A stretch of DNA of 64,000 bases from contig JAGLBA010000001.1 of NCBI GenBank assembly GCA_018260475.1, positions 255,314 to 319,313 on the forward strand. The letters are read 5' to 3'. The notes under the pieces were generated by a model. The model did no database searches. It saw only the letters and a list, made by a program, of their open reading frames with translations, and had not been told where the DNA came from. A program made the position numbers and the translations under genes. Below, in pieces: positions 19,001-26,971 of this stretch (its first letter is position 1; every line of letters begins with the position of its first letter). The DNA comes from Chryseobacterium sp. (GTDB lineage Bacteria > Bacteroidota > Bacteroidia > Flavobacteriales > Weeksellaceae).

Positions 19001-19163
19001 TCCTTCTTCCGCACTGAAATTCGGTGATATGAATGATAAAGAGTCTGAGGTTAGAAAACTTTACAACAGCACCAGGAGATATACGCTTCTAGAGGAAATA
19101 GGGACCAAGCCAAATGTCTTCTACCACACCAAAGTGAGAAACAGAAAAGAAAACAATTTTTAA
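16086..19163 (+). CDS. actB: Alternative complex III subunit ActB (iron-sulfur / molybdopterin-like)
   Basis: A 1025-residue fusion. The N-terminus has a variant Tat-like segment ([20 protein letters not shown], about 48-67) ending in AACEA, so it may be exported folded and lipidated. The middle (about 75-700) resembles a molybdopterin oxidoreductase but is known in this family to lack the cofactor. The C-terminus holds four Cys clusters for Fe-S centres: [53 protein letters not shown] and CSMCIQ...[10 protein letters not shown]. It passes electrons from ActC toward the hemes. It lies 25 bases after actA. Confidence 0.95.
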   Translation: [1025 protein letters not shown]

Positions 19164-19177
19164 TAATAAGGTAAAAA

Positions 19178-20572
19178 ATGTCACATTACGAAGCTCCGAT
19201 AAGGGAACCTTTAATTATTGGTCACAAAACTTATCACGATATTACAGAAGATATCGCAAGGCCTATCGAAGAGAGAGCCGGTAAACTCTGGTGGGTCTCA
19301 ATGTTTGTTGCCTTGGCCTTATTTTTATACGGATTTGGCTGCATCGCCTATACCATAGGTACCGGTATCGGTGCTTGGGGGCTGAACAGAACCATAAACT
19401 GGGGTTGGGATATTACCAACTTCGTTTGGTGGGTAGGTATCGGTCACGCAGGTACGCTGATTTCCGCAGTACTATTATTATTTAGACAAAGATGGAGAAT
19501 GTCCGTAAACCGTTCTGCGGAAGCGATGACAATTTTTGCCGTAGTACAGGCGGCTATCTTCCCTGTAATCCACATGGGTAGAGTTTGGGTAGGTTACTGG
19601 GTATTCCCGTTGCCAAACCAATTTGGTTCTCTTTGGACTAACTTCAACTCACCACTTCTTTGGGATGTATTTGCGATCTCTACCTACTTCTCAGTTTCCA
19701 CCGTGTTCTGGTTTATGGGTCTTATTCCGGATTTCGCAATGATTCGCGACAGAGCAAAAACACCATGGACTAAAAAGATTTATACATTCCTTGCCTTCGG
19801 ATGGGGCGGTAAAGCAAAACACTGGCAGCGTTTTGAGGAACTTTCCTTGGTACTTGCCGGTTTGGCAACTCCACTTGTATTCTCCGTACACACCACGGTA
19901 TCCTTTGACTTTGCAACATCTGTGATTAAAGGATGGCACTCCACCATCTATCCTCCTTACTTTGTGGCGGGTGCAATATTCTCCGGATTTGCAATGGTAC
20001 AGACGCTTCTTTTGGTAGCGAGAAAAGTATGTCACCTAGAGGATTACATCACCATGTATCACATCGAAATTATGAACATCGTAATCGTTGTAACGGGTGG
20101 TATGGTAACTGTAGCTTATGCTGTTGAATATTTTATCGGATGGTATTCCGGTTCCAGATATGAGGATTTCACCTACCTTTCTCCAGGTGCTGCAACGGGA
20201 CCTTACTGGTGGGCGTTCTGGGCGTTAATTATTTGCAACCTTGTAATTCCTGCGCTGTTCTGGTTTAAGAAAGTCAGAACAAACATTATAGCAACTTTCA
20301 TCATTGCTTTGATTATCAATATAGGTATGTGGTTCGAGCGTTTTGATATCATCGTAATCAACCTTTCCCGTGACTATTTGCCAGGATCTTGGACTATGTT
20401 CAAACCTACGATTATAGATGTGGGGGTTTACTTAGGAACAATCGGATTCTTCTCCGTTCTTTTCCTACTTTACGCAAGAACATTCCCTGTAATTGCACAG
20501 GCTGAATTGAAATCTATTTTGAAAATCTCAGGAGAAACATATAAAGCAAAAGAAGGAGATGAGCACCACTAA
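19178..20572 (+). CDS. actC: Alternative complex III subunit ActC (NrfD-like quinol-oxidising subunit)
   Basis: A 464-residue integral membrane protein of the NrfD/PsrC family with about 10 helices. A conserved amphipathic N-terminus (YEAPIREPLIIGHKTYHDIT) precedes helix 1 (about 38-62). It carries the menaquinol-binding site next to the Fe-S subunit ActB. Family features include GIGHAGTLISAVLLLFRQRW and VHTTVSFDFATSVIKGWHST. It begins 14 bases after actB and overlaps actD by 14 bases. Confidence 0.95.
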   Translation: MSHYEAPIREPLIIGHKTYHDITEDIARPIEERAGKLWWVSMFVALALFLYGFGCIAYTIGTGIGAWGLNRTINWGWDITNFVWWVGIGHAGTLISAVLLLFRQRWRMSVNRSAEAMTIFAVVQAAIFPVIHMGRVWVGYWVFPLPNQFGSLWTNFNSPLLWDVFAISTYFSVSTVFWFMGLIPDFAMIRDRAKTPWTKKIYTFLAFGWGGKAKHWQRFEELSLVLAGLATPLVFSVHTTVSFDFATSVIKGWHSTIYPPYFVAGAIFSGFAMVQTLLLVARKVCHLEDYITMYHIEIMNIVIVVTGGMVTVAYAVEYFIGWYSGSRYEDFTYLSPGAATGPYWWAFWALIICNLVIPALFWFKKVRTNIIATFIIALIINIGMWFERFDIIVINLSRDYLPGSWTMFKPTIIDVGVYLGTIGFFSVLFLLYARTFPVIAQAELKSILKISGETYKAKEGDEHH

Positions 20573-21080
20573 AATAATATACGGGCTGTACGCTGATGAT
20601 GATGATTTGATGCACGGCGTGAAAGCATTTAACGATAAAGGTATTGCAATCAACGAAGTCTATACGCCATTCCCGGTGCACGGACTAGATAAGGCGCTTG
20701 GACTGAAGAAGACAAGAATTTCTGATGCGGCATTTCTATATGCTTGCTACGGTCTCACTATTGGTACATTGGTAACTTGGTACACCATGAACCATGACTG
20801 GCCTCAAAACATAGGTGGTAAACCCGCTTTTGACTGGGCGCACAACATGCCTGCTTTCGTGGTGCCGATGTTTGAATTGATGGTGTTCTGTGCAGCGCAC
20901 ATGATGTCCCTTACTTTCTTATTCAGAAACAAAATGTATCCCATGGCTCCGGCTCAAAACCCGGATCCTAGAACGACAGACGACAAGTTTATGATGGAGT
21001 TTGTAAGCAGTGATGTTGAGACAATTAAGCAAGTGCTGATCGATACCGGCGCTGAAGAAATAACTGTAAAAGATGCTTAA
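20559..21080 (+). CDS. actD: Alternative complex III subunit ActD (DUF3341)
   Basis: A 173-residue protein matching DUF3341. An N-terminal soluble domain (IIYGLYADDDDLMHGVKAFN, then PFPVHGLDKALGLKKTRISD) is followed by two membrane helices (about 62-80 and 98-125). In known structures ActD packs against the membrane core. Its start overlaps the end of actC by 14 bases, and its stop sits just before the actE ATG. Confidence 0.93.
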   Translation: MSTTKIIYGLYADDDDLMHGVKAFNDKGIAINEVYTPFPVHGLDKALGLKKTRISDAAFLYACYGLTIGTLVTWYTMNHDWPQNIGGKPAFDWAHNMPAFVVPMFELMVFCAAHMMSLTFLFRNKMYPMAPAQNPDPRTTDDKFMMEFVSSDVETIKQVLIDTGAEEITVKDA

Positions 21081-21084
21081 TCTG

Positions 21085-21819
21085 ATGAAAAAGAATATTT
21101 TAAAAACAGCGACCGTACTTGGAATATCTGCTCTTGGGTTGGTTTCCTGCGGTGGAAAAAGCGAGCCACCTTTGGTATATTTCCCGGATATGTATTTCCC
21201 GGTGGCGTATGATCCATTGATGAAAGCGCAAGATGCTTACAGAGATCACGATAACGAAATCCCTGCTTTTGTTAAAAACAATGGCGCTACAGGACTTTCT
21301 CCAGTAGAAGGTACGGTGGCTCAAAATAAAGACGGCGTTTTTGAAGAAGGCGCTCTTCCAAAGAATCCGGAACAGTATAATGCAGGATATGATGCTTCTA
21401 AAGCGGTGACCGTTTCACCACTTGATCCTAAGAATGCCGCGAAGGATTTGGAAAGAGGAAAAGTACTTTATGAGAAAACTTGTGTGGCTTGCCATGGTAC
21501 AGCCGGAGACGGACAAGGACCTATCGTAGCAAGTGGCGCCTATTCTGGAGTTCCTAAATATGCGGACAGACAAATCACAGTGGGCTCCGTACACTATGTG
21601 ATTACAAATGGTAGAAACGCGATGGGCTCATACGCTGGTCAACTGAAAGCCGGTGATCGTTGGAGAGTGGCGATGTATGTGATGAATGAGTTCAAGAAAC
21701 CTGGTGCCGCACCTACAGCCGGAGCAACTCCAGCAACTGCTGCAACTGCAACTACCACTACACCAACTACAGCAACGGCAACTCCTACGGCTAATGTAAC
21801 CACTGCTCCTAAAAAATAA
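21085..21819 (+). CDS. actE: Alternative complex III subunit ActE (monoheme cytochrome c lipoprotein)
   Basis: A lipoprotein with one CxxCH heme site (CVACHGTAGDGQGP) in a class I cytochrome c fold that ends in WRVAMYVMNEF. I place the start at the ATG at 21085, which gives the signal MKKNILKTATVLGISALGLVSC. An in-frame ATG at 21073 would add four residues and overlap actD by 8 bases. The C-terminus from about residue 205 is a low-complexity Ala/Thr/Pro tail. It likely docks electrons from ActA to soluble cytochrome c or an oxidase. Confidence 0.92.
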   Translation: MKKNILKTATVLGISALGLVSCGGKSEPPLVYFPDMYFPVAYDPLMKAQDAYRDHDNEIPAFVKNNGATGLSPVEGTVAQNKDGVFEEGALPKNPEQYNAGYDASKAVTVSPLDPKNAAKDLERGKVLYEKTCVACHGTAGDGQGPIVASGAYSGVPKYADRQITVGSVHYVITNGRNAMGSYAGQLKAGDRWRVAMYVMNEFKKPGAAPTAGATPATAATATTTTPTTATATPTANVTTAPKK

Positions 21820-21830
21820 AAAGAATTAAG

Positions 21831-23162
21831 ATGTATAGTTTTTCACCTAAATTAAGATTAGTCTCTATAGCACTTCTTGCAGTAGGGTTAATTCTTTTTG
21901 GTATTGGATATTTCATGAACCATGGAATTGATGCCGCTAAGATTGAACACATGATGGAGGCTTCCCATTCTGCCGGACATAATATTCCTACCCACTCTAG
22001 CGAGATGGTAGGACCGCAGGATCACAAAGCACATCTGGAGCACGCCACGATGCAGATTCATAATCAGCCTTTGGCGGCGATTCACTTTGTAGCAGTATTT
22101 GCATTCGGAGTTAGTTGTGCTGTGTTGTTCTTCTATTGCATTCAGCACGCCGCGCATGCTGGTTGGTCTATCATCATTACACGGGTTATGGAAGCCATCG
22201 CTTCTTATATCCCATGGGGCGGCGCGATTTTGATTTTAATAATGATTTTGAATGTCACTCACAACGGGCATTTATTCCATTGGATGGATCCGGAATTGAC
22301 TGATCCAAAATCTGGTCAGTTTGATGCTATCCTCTATGAAAAAAAGAAATTCTTAAACATTCCATTCTATGTGTTTAGAAATATTCTTTATGTAGCCGGT
22401 GCTTCCTTCTTCGCTTGGAAATTAAAACAACAATCAAAAAAAGTAGATGAAACTAAATCCCATAGAGATTATCAGATGCTTTACAGATGGGCTATCGGAT
22501 ATATTGTATTCTTCGGATTCTGCTCTGCTGCATGGGCTTGGGACTGGTTGATGTCGATCGATCCTCACTGGTATTCTACAATGTATATTTGGTATTCTAT
22601 GGTGAGCTGCTTAACTAGCGCCATCGCCGTGATTATCTTGGTCAGTGTTTATTTGAAGAAGAAAGGATTTTTGCCACAGTTTAATGATAACCACTTGCAT
22701 GATTTAGGTAAGTTCCTCTTTGCAACTTCCATGCTTTGGACTTATACTTGGTTCGCACAGTTTATGCTTTATTGGTATGCGAATGTTCCGGAAGAGGTTA
22801 ATTATTTCTTTGGTAGATTCCAGCACTATGGCAGCACATTCTTGCCAATGTTGATTTTCAACTTCCTTATTCCTTTGATGGTTATGGTAAGTTCAAGCAT
22901 TAAAAGAAATTATAAAGTAGTAACCACCATGGCTGTAATCGTAATCTTCGGTCACCTTTTGGATTATTTCAATATGGTGATGCCAGGTACGGTAGGACCA
23001 TTCTGGGCAAACCCATCTATGTTGATCCTCGTAATCGGTGCTGTATTGTTTATCATCGGTTTGTTTATCTTTGTGGTGATGAACGCTCTTACCAAACTAA
23101 AACTGATTCCAACCGGAAACCCTTATTTGAAAGAATCTGAGATTTTTGAATACCCATTCTAA
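21831..23162 (+). CDS. actF: Alternative complex III subunit ActF (second NrfD-like membrane subunit)
   Basis: A 443-residue membrane protein, the smaller NrfD-like relative of ActC, with about 10 helices. The N-terminal helix (about 9-28) is followed by a His-rich periplasmic loop (HMMEASHSAGHNIPTHSSEM). Conserved features include WDWLMSIDPHWYSTMYIWYS and the terminal ESEIFEYPF. It closes the act operon: a terminator follows 20 bases after the stop. No cytochrome oxidase genes follow, unlike the cox genes found after act operons in some relatives. Confidence 0.94.
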   Translation: MYSFSPKLRLVSIALLAVGLILFGIGYFMNHGIDAAKIEHMMEASHSAGHNIPTHSSEMVGPQDHKAHLEHATMQIHNQPLAAIHFVAVFAFGVSCAVLFFYCIQHAAHAGWSIIITRVMEAIASYIPWGGAILILIMILNVTHNGHLFHWMDPELTDPKSGQFDAILYEKKKFLNIPFYVFRNILYVAGASFFAWKLKQQSKKVDETKSHRDYQMLYRWAIGYIVFFGFCSAAWAWDWLMSIDPHWYSTMYIWYSMVSCLTSAIAVIILVSVYLKKKGFLPQFNDNHLHDLGKFLFATSMLWTYTWFAQFMLYWYANVPEEVNYFFGRFQHYGSTFLPMLIFNFLIPLMVMVSSSIKRNYKVVTTMAVIVIFGHLLDYFNMVMPGTVGPFWANPSMLILVIGAVLFIIGLFIFVVMNALTKLKLIPTGNPYLKESEIFEYPF

Positions 23163-23182
23163 TAATCAGAATATTATAAAAG

Positions 23183-23209
23183 AAAATCCCGCAACATGGC
23201 GGGATTTTT
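23183..23209 (+). terminator. Terminator of the act operon
   Basis: Perfect 10-base stem AAAATCCCGC / GCGGGATTTT, loop AACATG, T-run after. The next gene's -7 box (23211-23218) abuts it. Confidence 0.9.
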
Positions 23210-23210
23210 C

Positions 23211-23218
23211 TATTTTTG
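23211..23218 (+). promoter_or_regulatory. -7 promoter box TATTTTTG
   Basis: Exact TAnnTTTG directly after the act terminator and 26 bases before the ATG at 23237. It decides that start: earlier in-frame TTG/ATG codons lie in or too near the box. Confidence 0.5.
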
Positions 23219-23236
23219 TATCAAATGATTTTACCG

Positions 23237-24406
23237 ATGAAAAAACTTCATATCCTATGTTTTACTTTACTGCTGCTTTTCACAGCTTGTAAAAAAGAAA
23301 CCGTGGACGCTACGAACCGAAAGACTTTTCAGTCCAGTATTAATGACCTTGCGTCTTCACTTACCACTTTGCAGCAGGTAAAGTTTAATGAAGCGCTTTA
23401 CATCCTAAAGACTTTCGGTGTACAGGGAGATACTGATAGTGAAGAGATAGCTAATCTTGGACAACTATTAAATGGAAAAAAAGTTCCTGATATTTTCGCA
23501 CTTGCCGATCAGGTAGCGCAGAAAAATGGCATCGCTTGGAGCAGTACGGCTCCGCCATCTTTGGGAGAGATGAATATTTTTGCTGATGAAAAGTTGGAAG
23601 AGTTTGATGCTAATGATGTCAAAGCAACAGGACTGGCTATCCTTACCACGCCTTCGTCGGTAGATTCAGTCTTAGGGCCAAAGGCTATTCAAGTGATTCC
23701 ACGACTTGTAGATACCCAAGGAAACAGGATACAATTTTCTGGTGCTGCTTTGGAAACTGTAATGGAGGTGTATAACTCCGCGGGTACCAGATTGCTGACT
23801 TCCAAAAATTTGATGCAAGACAATAATTTTAAAGGATTCAACCTGCGAATGTCTGCATTGCCTCGTGAAAAAGTTCAAGACGGTAAAATAGACATTACCA
23901 TCTCTGTGAAAAGCACAAAAAAAACCTATAAAATGACGCGGATGGGCATTCCGATAAACACAAAGGCGCTGCTGATGCCACAGATGCCGTCAAGGAGCGA
24001 AGTAGAAGCGCCTTCTGTAAGCAATGCCACAGAAACTTCCTCAGAAACTATTACAGGCGGACAGGATGAACCATCGGGAACTCCGCCGGCCGGTGATCCA
24101 AAAAATACCGTGTCGACATTTTTGTCGAATTTAGGAACACAAAATTTGAAAGGCGCCTACAATCAGGCAGATAACCCGAACTGGGGATCGTTTGATAATT
24201 TTTCAAATCCCGCTAATGGTTTTGGTGCCGTGAGAAGCATTACTGTTAAAAACCTTTCTACCAATAGCACCAATGCAAACTCATCATCCGTAAATGCTAC
24301 TTACGATATCACCGACAAAGATGGTAAAACGACATCCCTAAATGTGACGTTCGGTCTGAAAAATGTAGGTGGAGAATGGAAAATTTCAAGTTATAGAATT
24401 AAATAA
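23237..24406 (+). CDS. Lipoprotein of unknown function (possibly DUF6694-like)
   Basis: A 389-residue lipoprotein: MKKLHILCFTLLLLFTAC, lipidated Cys at 18. An N-terminal helical region (about 28-70: TNRKTFQSSINDLASSLTTL) is followed by a beta-rich middle. A Ser/Thr/Pro linker (about 255-290) leads to a C-terminal domain of about 95 residues ending TFGLKNVGGEWKISSYRIK, which resembles the NTF2-like/DUF4878 type of small cone-shaped domain. I recall the N-terminal pattern from flavobacterial DUF6694-type lipoproteins but cannot confirm it. It is followed 1 base later by apt, so the two may be co-transcribed. The function is unknown. Confidence 0.75.
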   Translation: MKKLHILCFTLLLLFTACKKETVDATNRKTFQSSINDLASSLTTLQQVKFNEALYILKTFGVQGDTDSEEIANLGQLLNGKKVPDIFALADQVAQKNGIAWSSTAPPSLGEMNIFADEKLEEFDANDVKATGLAILTTPSSVDSVLGPKAIQVIPRLVDTQGNRIQFSGAALETVMEVYNSAGTRLLTSKNLMQDNNFKGFNLRMSALPREKVQDGKIDITISVKSTKKTYKMTRMGIPINTKALLMPQMPSRSEVEAPSVSNATETSSETITGGQDEPSGTPPAGDPKNTVSTFLSNLGTQNLKGAYNQADNPNWGSFDNFSNPANGFGAVRSITVKNLSTNSTNANSSSVNATYDITDKDGKTTSLNVTFGLKNVGGEWKISSYRIK

Positions 24407-24407
24407 T

Positions 24408-24944
24408 ATGGCGACGAAAGAACTTACACAAAAGATTGAGGCGGCTATTGAAAATATTTCCGGGTTTCCAAAAGCGGGAATTGAATTTAAAGACATCACC
24501 CCTATATTTTTAAATCCTGAACTTTACAAAGAAATTATCGAAGATTTTGCCAATCACAGTTTTGGAAAAATCGATGTGGTTTGCGGTATAGAAAGCCGCG
24601 GGTATCTGTTCGGTATTGCGATTGCGGTCGCATTGGGTGTTCCTTTTATTTTGATTAGAAAAAAAGGAAAGTTACCGCCGCCATTGGTTTCACAAAAGTA
24701 TGATTTGGAATATGGCTCTTCCGAAATTGAGATGCGTGCAGGGCAACTGAAACCGGGACAAAGGGTGCTAATCCATGATGACCTGCTCGCTACTGGCGGA
24801 ACAACGGAAGCGGCTGCCATGTTGGTGGAAAAACAAGGTGCTACGGTTTCACAGTTTAGTTTCCTTATCGCGTTGGATGTGCTGAAGGGAGATGAAAAAT
24901 TGCTACGATTCACCAAAGATATCTACAGTATATGTCATTATTAA
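24408..24944 (+). CDS. apt: Adenine phosphoribosyltransferase
   Basis: Salvages adenine with PRPP to give AMP. The start MATKELTQKI at 24408 gives the usual length (178 residues); the frame is open further upstream but that part lies inside the preceding gene. Conserved parts: FPKAGIEFKDITPI (about 21-34), VVCGIESRGYLFG (about 59-71), RKKGKLPPP (flexible loop, about 84-92) and the PRPP loop VLIHDDLLATGGTTEAA (about 122-138). Confidence 0.96.
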   Translation: MATKELTQKIEAAIENISGFPKAGIEFKDITPIFLNPELYKEIIEDFANHSFGKIDVVCGIESRGYLFGIAIAVALGVPFILIRKKGKLPPPLVSQKYDLEYGSSEIEMRAGQLKPGQRVLIHDDLLATGGTTEAAAMLVEKQGATVSQFSFLIALDVLKGDEKLLRFTKDIYSICHY

Positions 24945-24982
24945 AGACGGAATTAAAATTTTATTATTCCGTTGGAAAGGAT

Positions 24983-24990
24983 TAATTTTG
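24983..24990 (+). promoter_or_regulatory. -7 promoter box TAATTTTG
   Basis: Exact TAnnTTTG, 26 bases before the ATG at 25009. It supports that start for the TPR gene. Confidence 0.45.
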
Positions 24991-25008
24991 CCACTCATTC
25001 AAAAAATT

Positions 25009-25710
25009 ATGTCAAAAAAACAAATTATACAGAAGCCAGAAGGTAGAGAAACGGTAGAGTTTTTTGAGGATTTGGATAAAGAAGCGCTTCAAACAGAACG
25101 CTTTTTGGAAAAGAACTTCAAATTGCTTTCAATGATTTTTGGTGCGATGGTTCTTGCCGTTATCGGTTATTTCGCATACCAACAATTTGTGGTTGAGCCT
25201 AAAAATCAGGAAGCCACAATCAGTTATCTGGCGGCGCAGAAAAACCTTACCATAGGAAAGGATGCTGAAGCCCTTGGCGGAAAATCTGCTGCTAATCCAG
25301 GGTTTTTGGGAACATACAAAGAGTTTCCAGGAACGAGCGTTGGTAAGTTATCAGCATACAATGCCGGAATGTTGAAATTTAAAGAAGGTAAATACCAAGA
25401 AGCATACGACCTTTTGGATAATTTCAGTTCAGATAATAAAGTTTTAATGGCGATGAAATATGGCGCAATGGCAGATTGCCAGGCGAACCTAAACAAGTCT
25501 GAAGACGCGTTATCTCTTTTGGAGAAAGCTACTACGGCGTCTGATGATGCTTATACCTCGTATTATTTTACGAGAAAAGCTGGGATGATGTCTTTAGCAT
25601 TGAAGAAAAAAGCGGAAGCTAAAAAATATTTTTCTGCTATTGATGAAAAATATCAAGACTATGACAACGGTATGTCTGATTCCTATATCGAAATGGTAAA
25701 ATATTATTAA
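25009..25710 (+). CDS. TPR-containing single-pass membrane protein (YfgM-like)
   Basis: A 233-residue protein with a charged N-terminal cytoplasmic segment (1-40, KPEGRETVEFFEDLDKEALQ), one membrane helix (about 42-61: LSMIFGAMVLAVIGYFAYQQ) and a periplasmic part with tetratricopeptide-type helices (SAYNAGMLKFKEGKYQEAYD, then KYGAMADCQANLNKSEDALS). The layout resembles YfgM, a periplasmic chaperone attached to the Sec translocon in Escherichia coli. That role here is inference. The next gene, ribH, starts 5 bases after its stop, so they probably share a transcript. Confidence 0.82.
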   Translation: MSKKQIIQKPEGRETVEFFEDLDKEALQTERFLEKNFKLLSMIFGAMVLAVIGYFAYQQFVVEPKNQEATISYLAAQKNLTIGKDAEALGGKSAANPGFLGTYKEFPGTSVGKLSAYNAGMLKFKEGKYQEAYDLLDNFSSDNKVLMAMKYGAMADCQANLNKSEDALSLLEKATTASDDAYTSYYFTRKAGMMSLALKKKAEAKKYFSAIDEKYQDYDNGMSDSYIEMVKYY

Positions 25711-25715
25711 AAAAA

Positions 25716-26198
25716 ATGGCTACAGTTAATCTTTCCGAATATAAGCCACTAAATATCAACAATGCCGATGAGTGTTCTATCGGCATTGTTTTTTCTGAGT
25801 GGAATAGTTTTGTGACACACAACCTGCGCGACGCTGCGTTGGATATTTTGGCAAAAGAAGGAGTGAAGCAGGAAAACATATCGGTTTATGAAGTTCCAGG
25901 CGCTTTTGAACTCAGTTTTGCAGCGATGCAACTTTGCAAAACCAAATCTTACGATGCGGTTATTGCTATTGGCTGCGTAATCCGTGGTGAAACACCGCAT
26001 TTTGAGTATGTTTGTTCTGCTGTGGCACAAGGCATCAAAGATTGCAATATCCTCACAGACGTTCCCACTATTTTCTGTGTTCTTACGGATGACAATAAAG
26101 AACAGTCTTTGGCAAGAAGCGGTGGTAACCTTGGAAACAAAGGGGTTGAGGCGGCTGTAACAGCACTTCAGATGATTGATTTTAAAAGAAATATTTAA
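25716..26198 (+). CDS. ribH: 6,7-dimethyl-8-ribityllumazine synthase
   Basis: Makes lumazine from the ribityl-aminopyrimidine and dihydroxybutanone phosphate, the step before riboflavin. The 160 residues match the family. Conserved: VFSEWNSFVTHNLRDAAL (about 25-42), VYEVPGAFELSFAA (about 57-70), AIGCVIRGETPHFEYVCSAV (His of the active site) and the C-terminal NKGVEAAVTALQMI. Codons 15-27 form a perfect 12-base hairpin followed by a T-run (25758-25794), described separately. No FMN riboswitch is visible upstream. Confidence 0.96.
   Translation: MATVNLSEYKPLNINNADECSIGIVFSEWNSFVTHNLRDAALDILAKEGVKQENISVYEVPGAFELSFAAMQLCKTKSYDAVIAIGCVIRGETPHFEYVCSAVAQGIKDCNILTDVPTIFCVLTDDNKEQSLARSGGNLGNKGVEAAVTALQMIDFKRNI
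25758..25794 (+). promoter_or_regulatory. Terminator-like hairpin inside ribH
   Basis: AACAATGCCGAT (25758-25769) and ATCGGCATTGTT (25779-25790) pair perfectly over 12 bases with a 9-base loop. Six T residues (25789-25794) run from the end of the right arm. It has the form of an intrinsic terminator but lies 42 bases inside the ribH reading frame. It could act as an attenuator, reduce ribH expression from the upstream TPR promoter, or be chance. Confidence 0.5.
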
Positions 26199-26233
26199 AA
26201 TAATCATCTTATTTTAAAACAGAAAATTCGTTA

Positions 26234-26971
26234 ATGAAGAATGCCATCGTCATACCTTGCTATAATGAAGCTGCTCGACTTCCAGTGTATGCGTTTCAAT
26301 TATTTTTAGCATCGAATGACGAATGTCTACTGGCTTTTGCAAACGATGGTTCTACAGATGCCACCTTGGAGGTTTTGGCGGAAATAAAAGACAGCGCCCC
26401 TGAAAAGGTGAGGATAATTAATCTTTCTGAAAATAAGGGCAAGGCAGAAGCCGTAAGGCAGGCATCGATTACGCTACTTGCAGAAATGCCATCGCTCGAG
26501 CGAATTGGCTATCTGGATGCCGACTTATCAACCTCGTTGGAGGAATGGGAAGAGATTTCGCAAAAAGTATCTGGCGATGTGGTTTTTGCTTTCGGCTCCA
26601 GAGTGGCGAAAATAGACTCTTATATCAGGAGAAAGACTTATCGGCACTATATCGGTAGGTTTGTGGCAACGCTCATCTATTTTGTTCTTGATATAACGGT
26701 TTACGATACCCAGTGCGGCTGCAAGGTAATACGCACCGATGTCGCAAAAAAAATTTTTGATAAACCTTTTTTATCACGCTGGCTGTTTGATGTTGAAATA
26801 TTCTTCCGTGTCAGCCAATTATTCGGCAAACCACGGGTTCCTGAAATTTGCAGGGAAATCCCTTTGAAAAAATGGGAGGATGTAGAAGATTCCAAGGTTG
26901 GTTTTTCATATTTATTTCGGCTTTGGTATGATTTATTTTTAATACATAGAAAATATAATGGGGGGAAATAA
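26234..26971 (+). CDS. Family 2 glycosyltransferase (polyprenyl-phosphate glucosyl/mannosyl transferase-like)
   Basis: A 245-residue GT-A glycosyltransferase. It shows the start IVIPCYNEAARLP, the nucleotide-binding ANDGSTDATLEVL (about 36-48) and the metal-binding DAD in YLDADLSTS (about 95-103). The C-terminal part (RRKTYRHYIGRFVATLIYFV, then YDTQCGCKVIRTD) matches dolichyl-phosphate glucose synthase-like enzymes. Such enzymes load a sugar on a polyprenyl phosphate carrier. The stop overlaps by 14 bases the start of an ArnT-like GT-C transferase, which uses such donors, so the two likely act in sequence (inference). Confidence 0.88.
   Translation: MKNAIVIPCYNEAARLPVYAFQLFLASNDECLLAFANDGSTDATLEVLAEIKDSAPEKVRIINLSENKGKAEAVRQASITLLAEMPSLERIGYLDADLSTSLEEWEEISQKVSGDVVFAFGSRVAKIDSYIRRKTYRHYIGRFVATLIYFVLDITVYDTQCGCKVIRTDVAKKIFDKPFLSRWLFDVEIFFRVSQLFGKPRVPEICREIPLKKWEDVEDSKVGFSYLFRLWYDLFLIHRKYNGGK

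Noticed and set aside
24892..25710. A longer TPR protein start inside apt
   Set aside because: The added part is an out-of-frame reading of the apt C-terminus. The -7 box at 24983-24990 supports the ATG at 25009.
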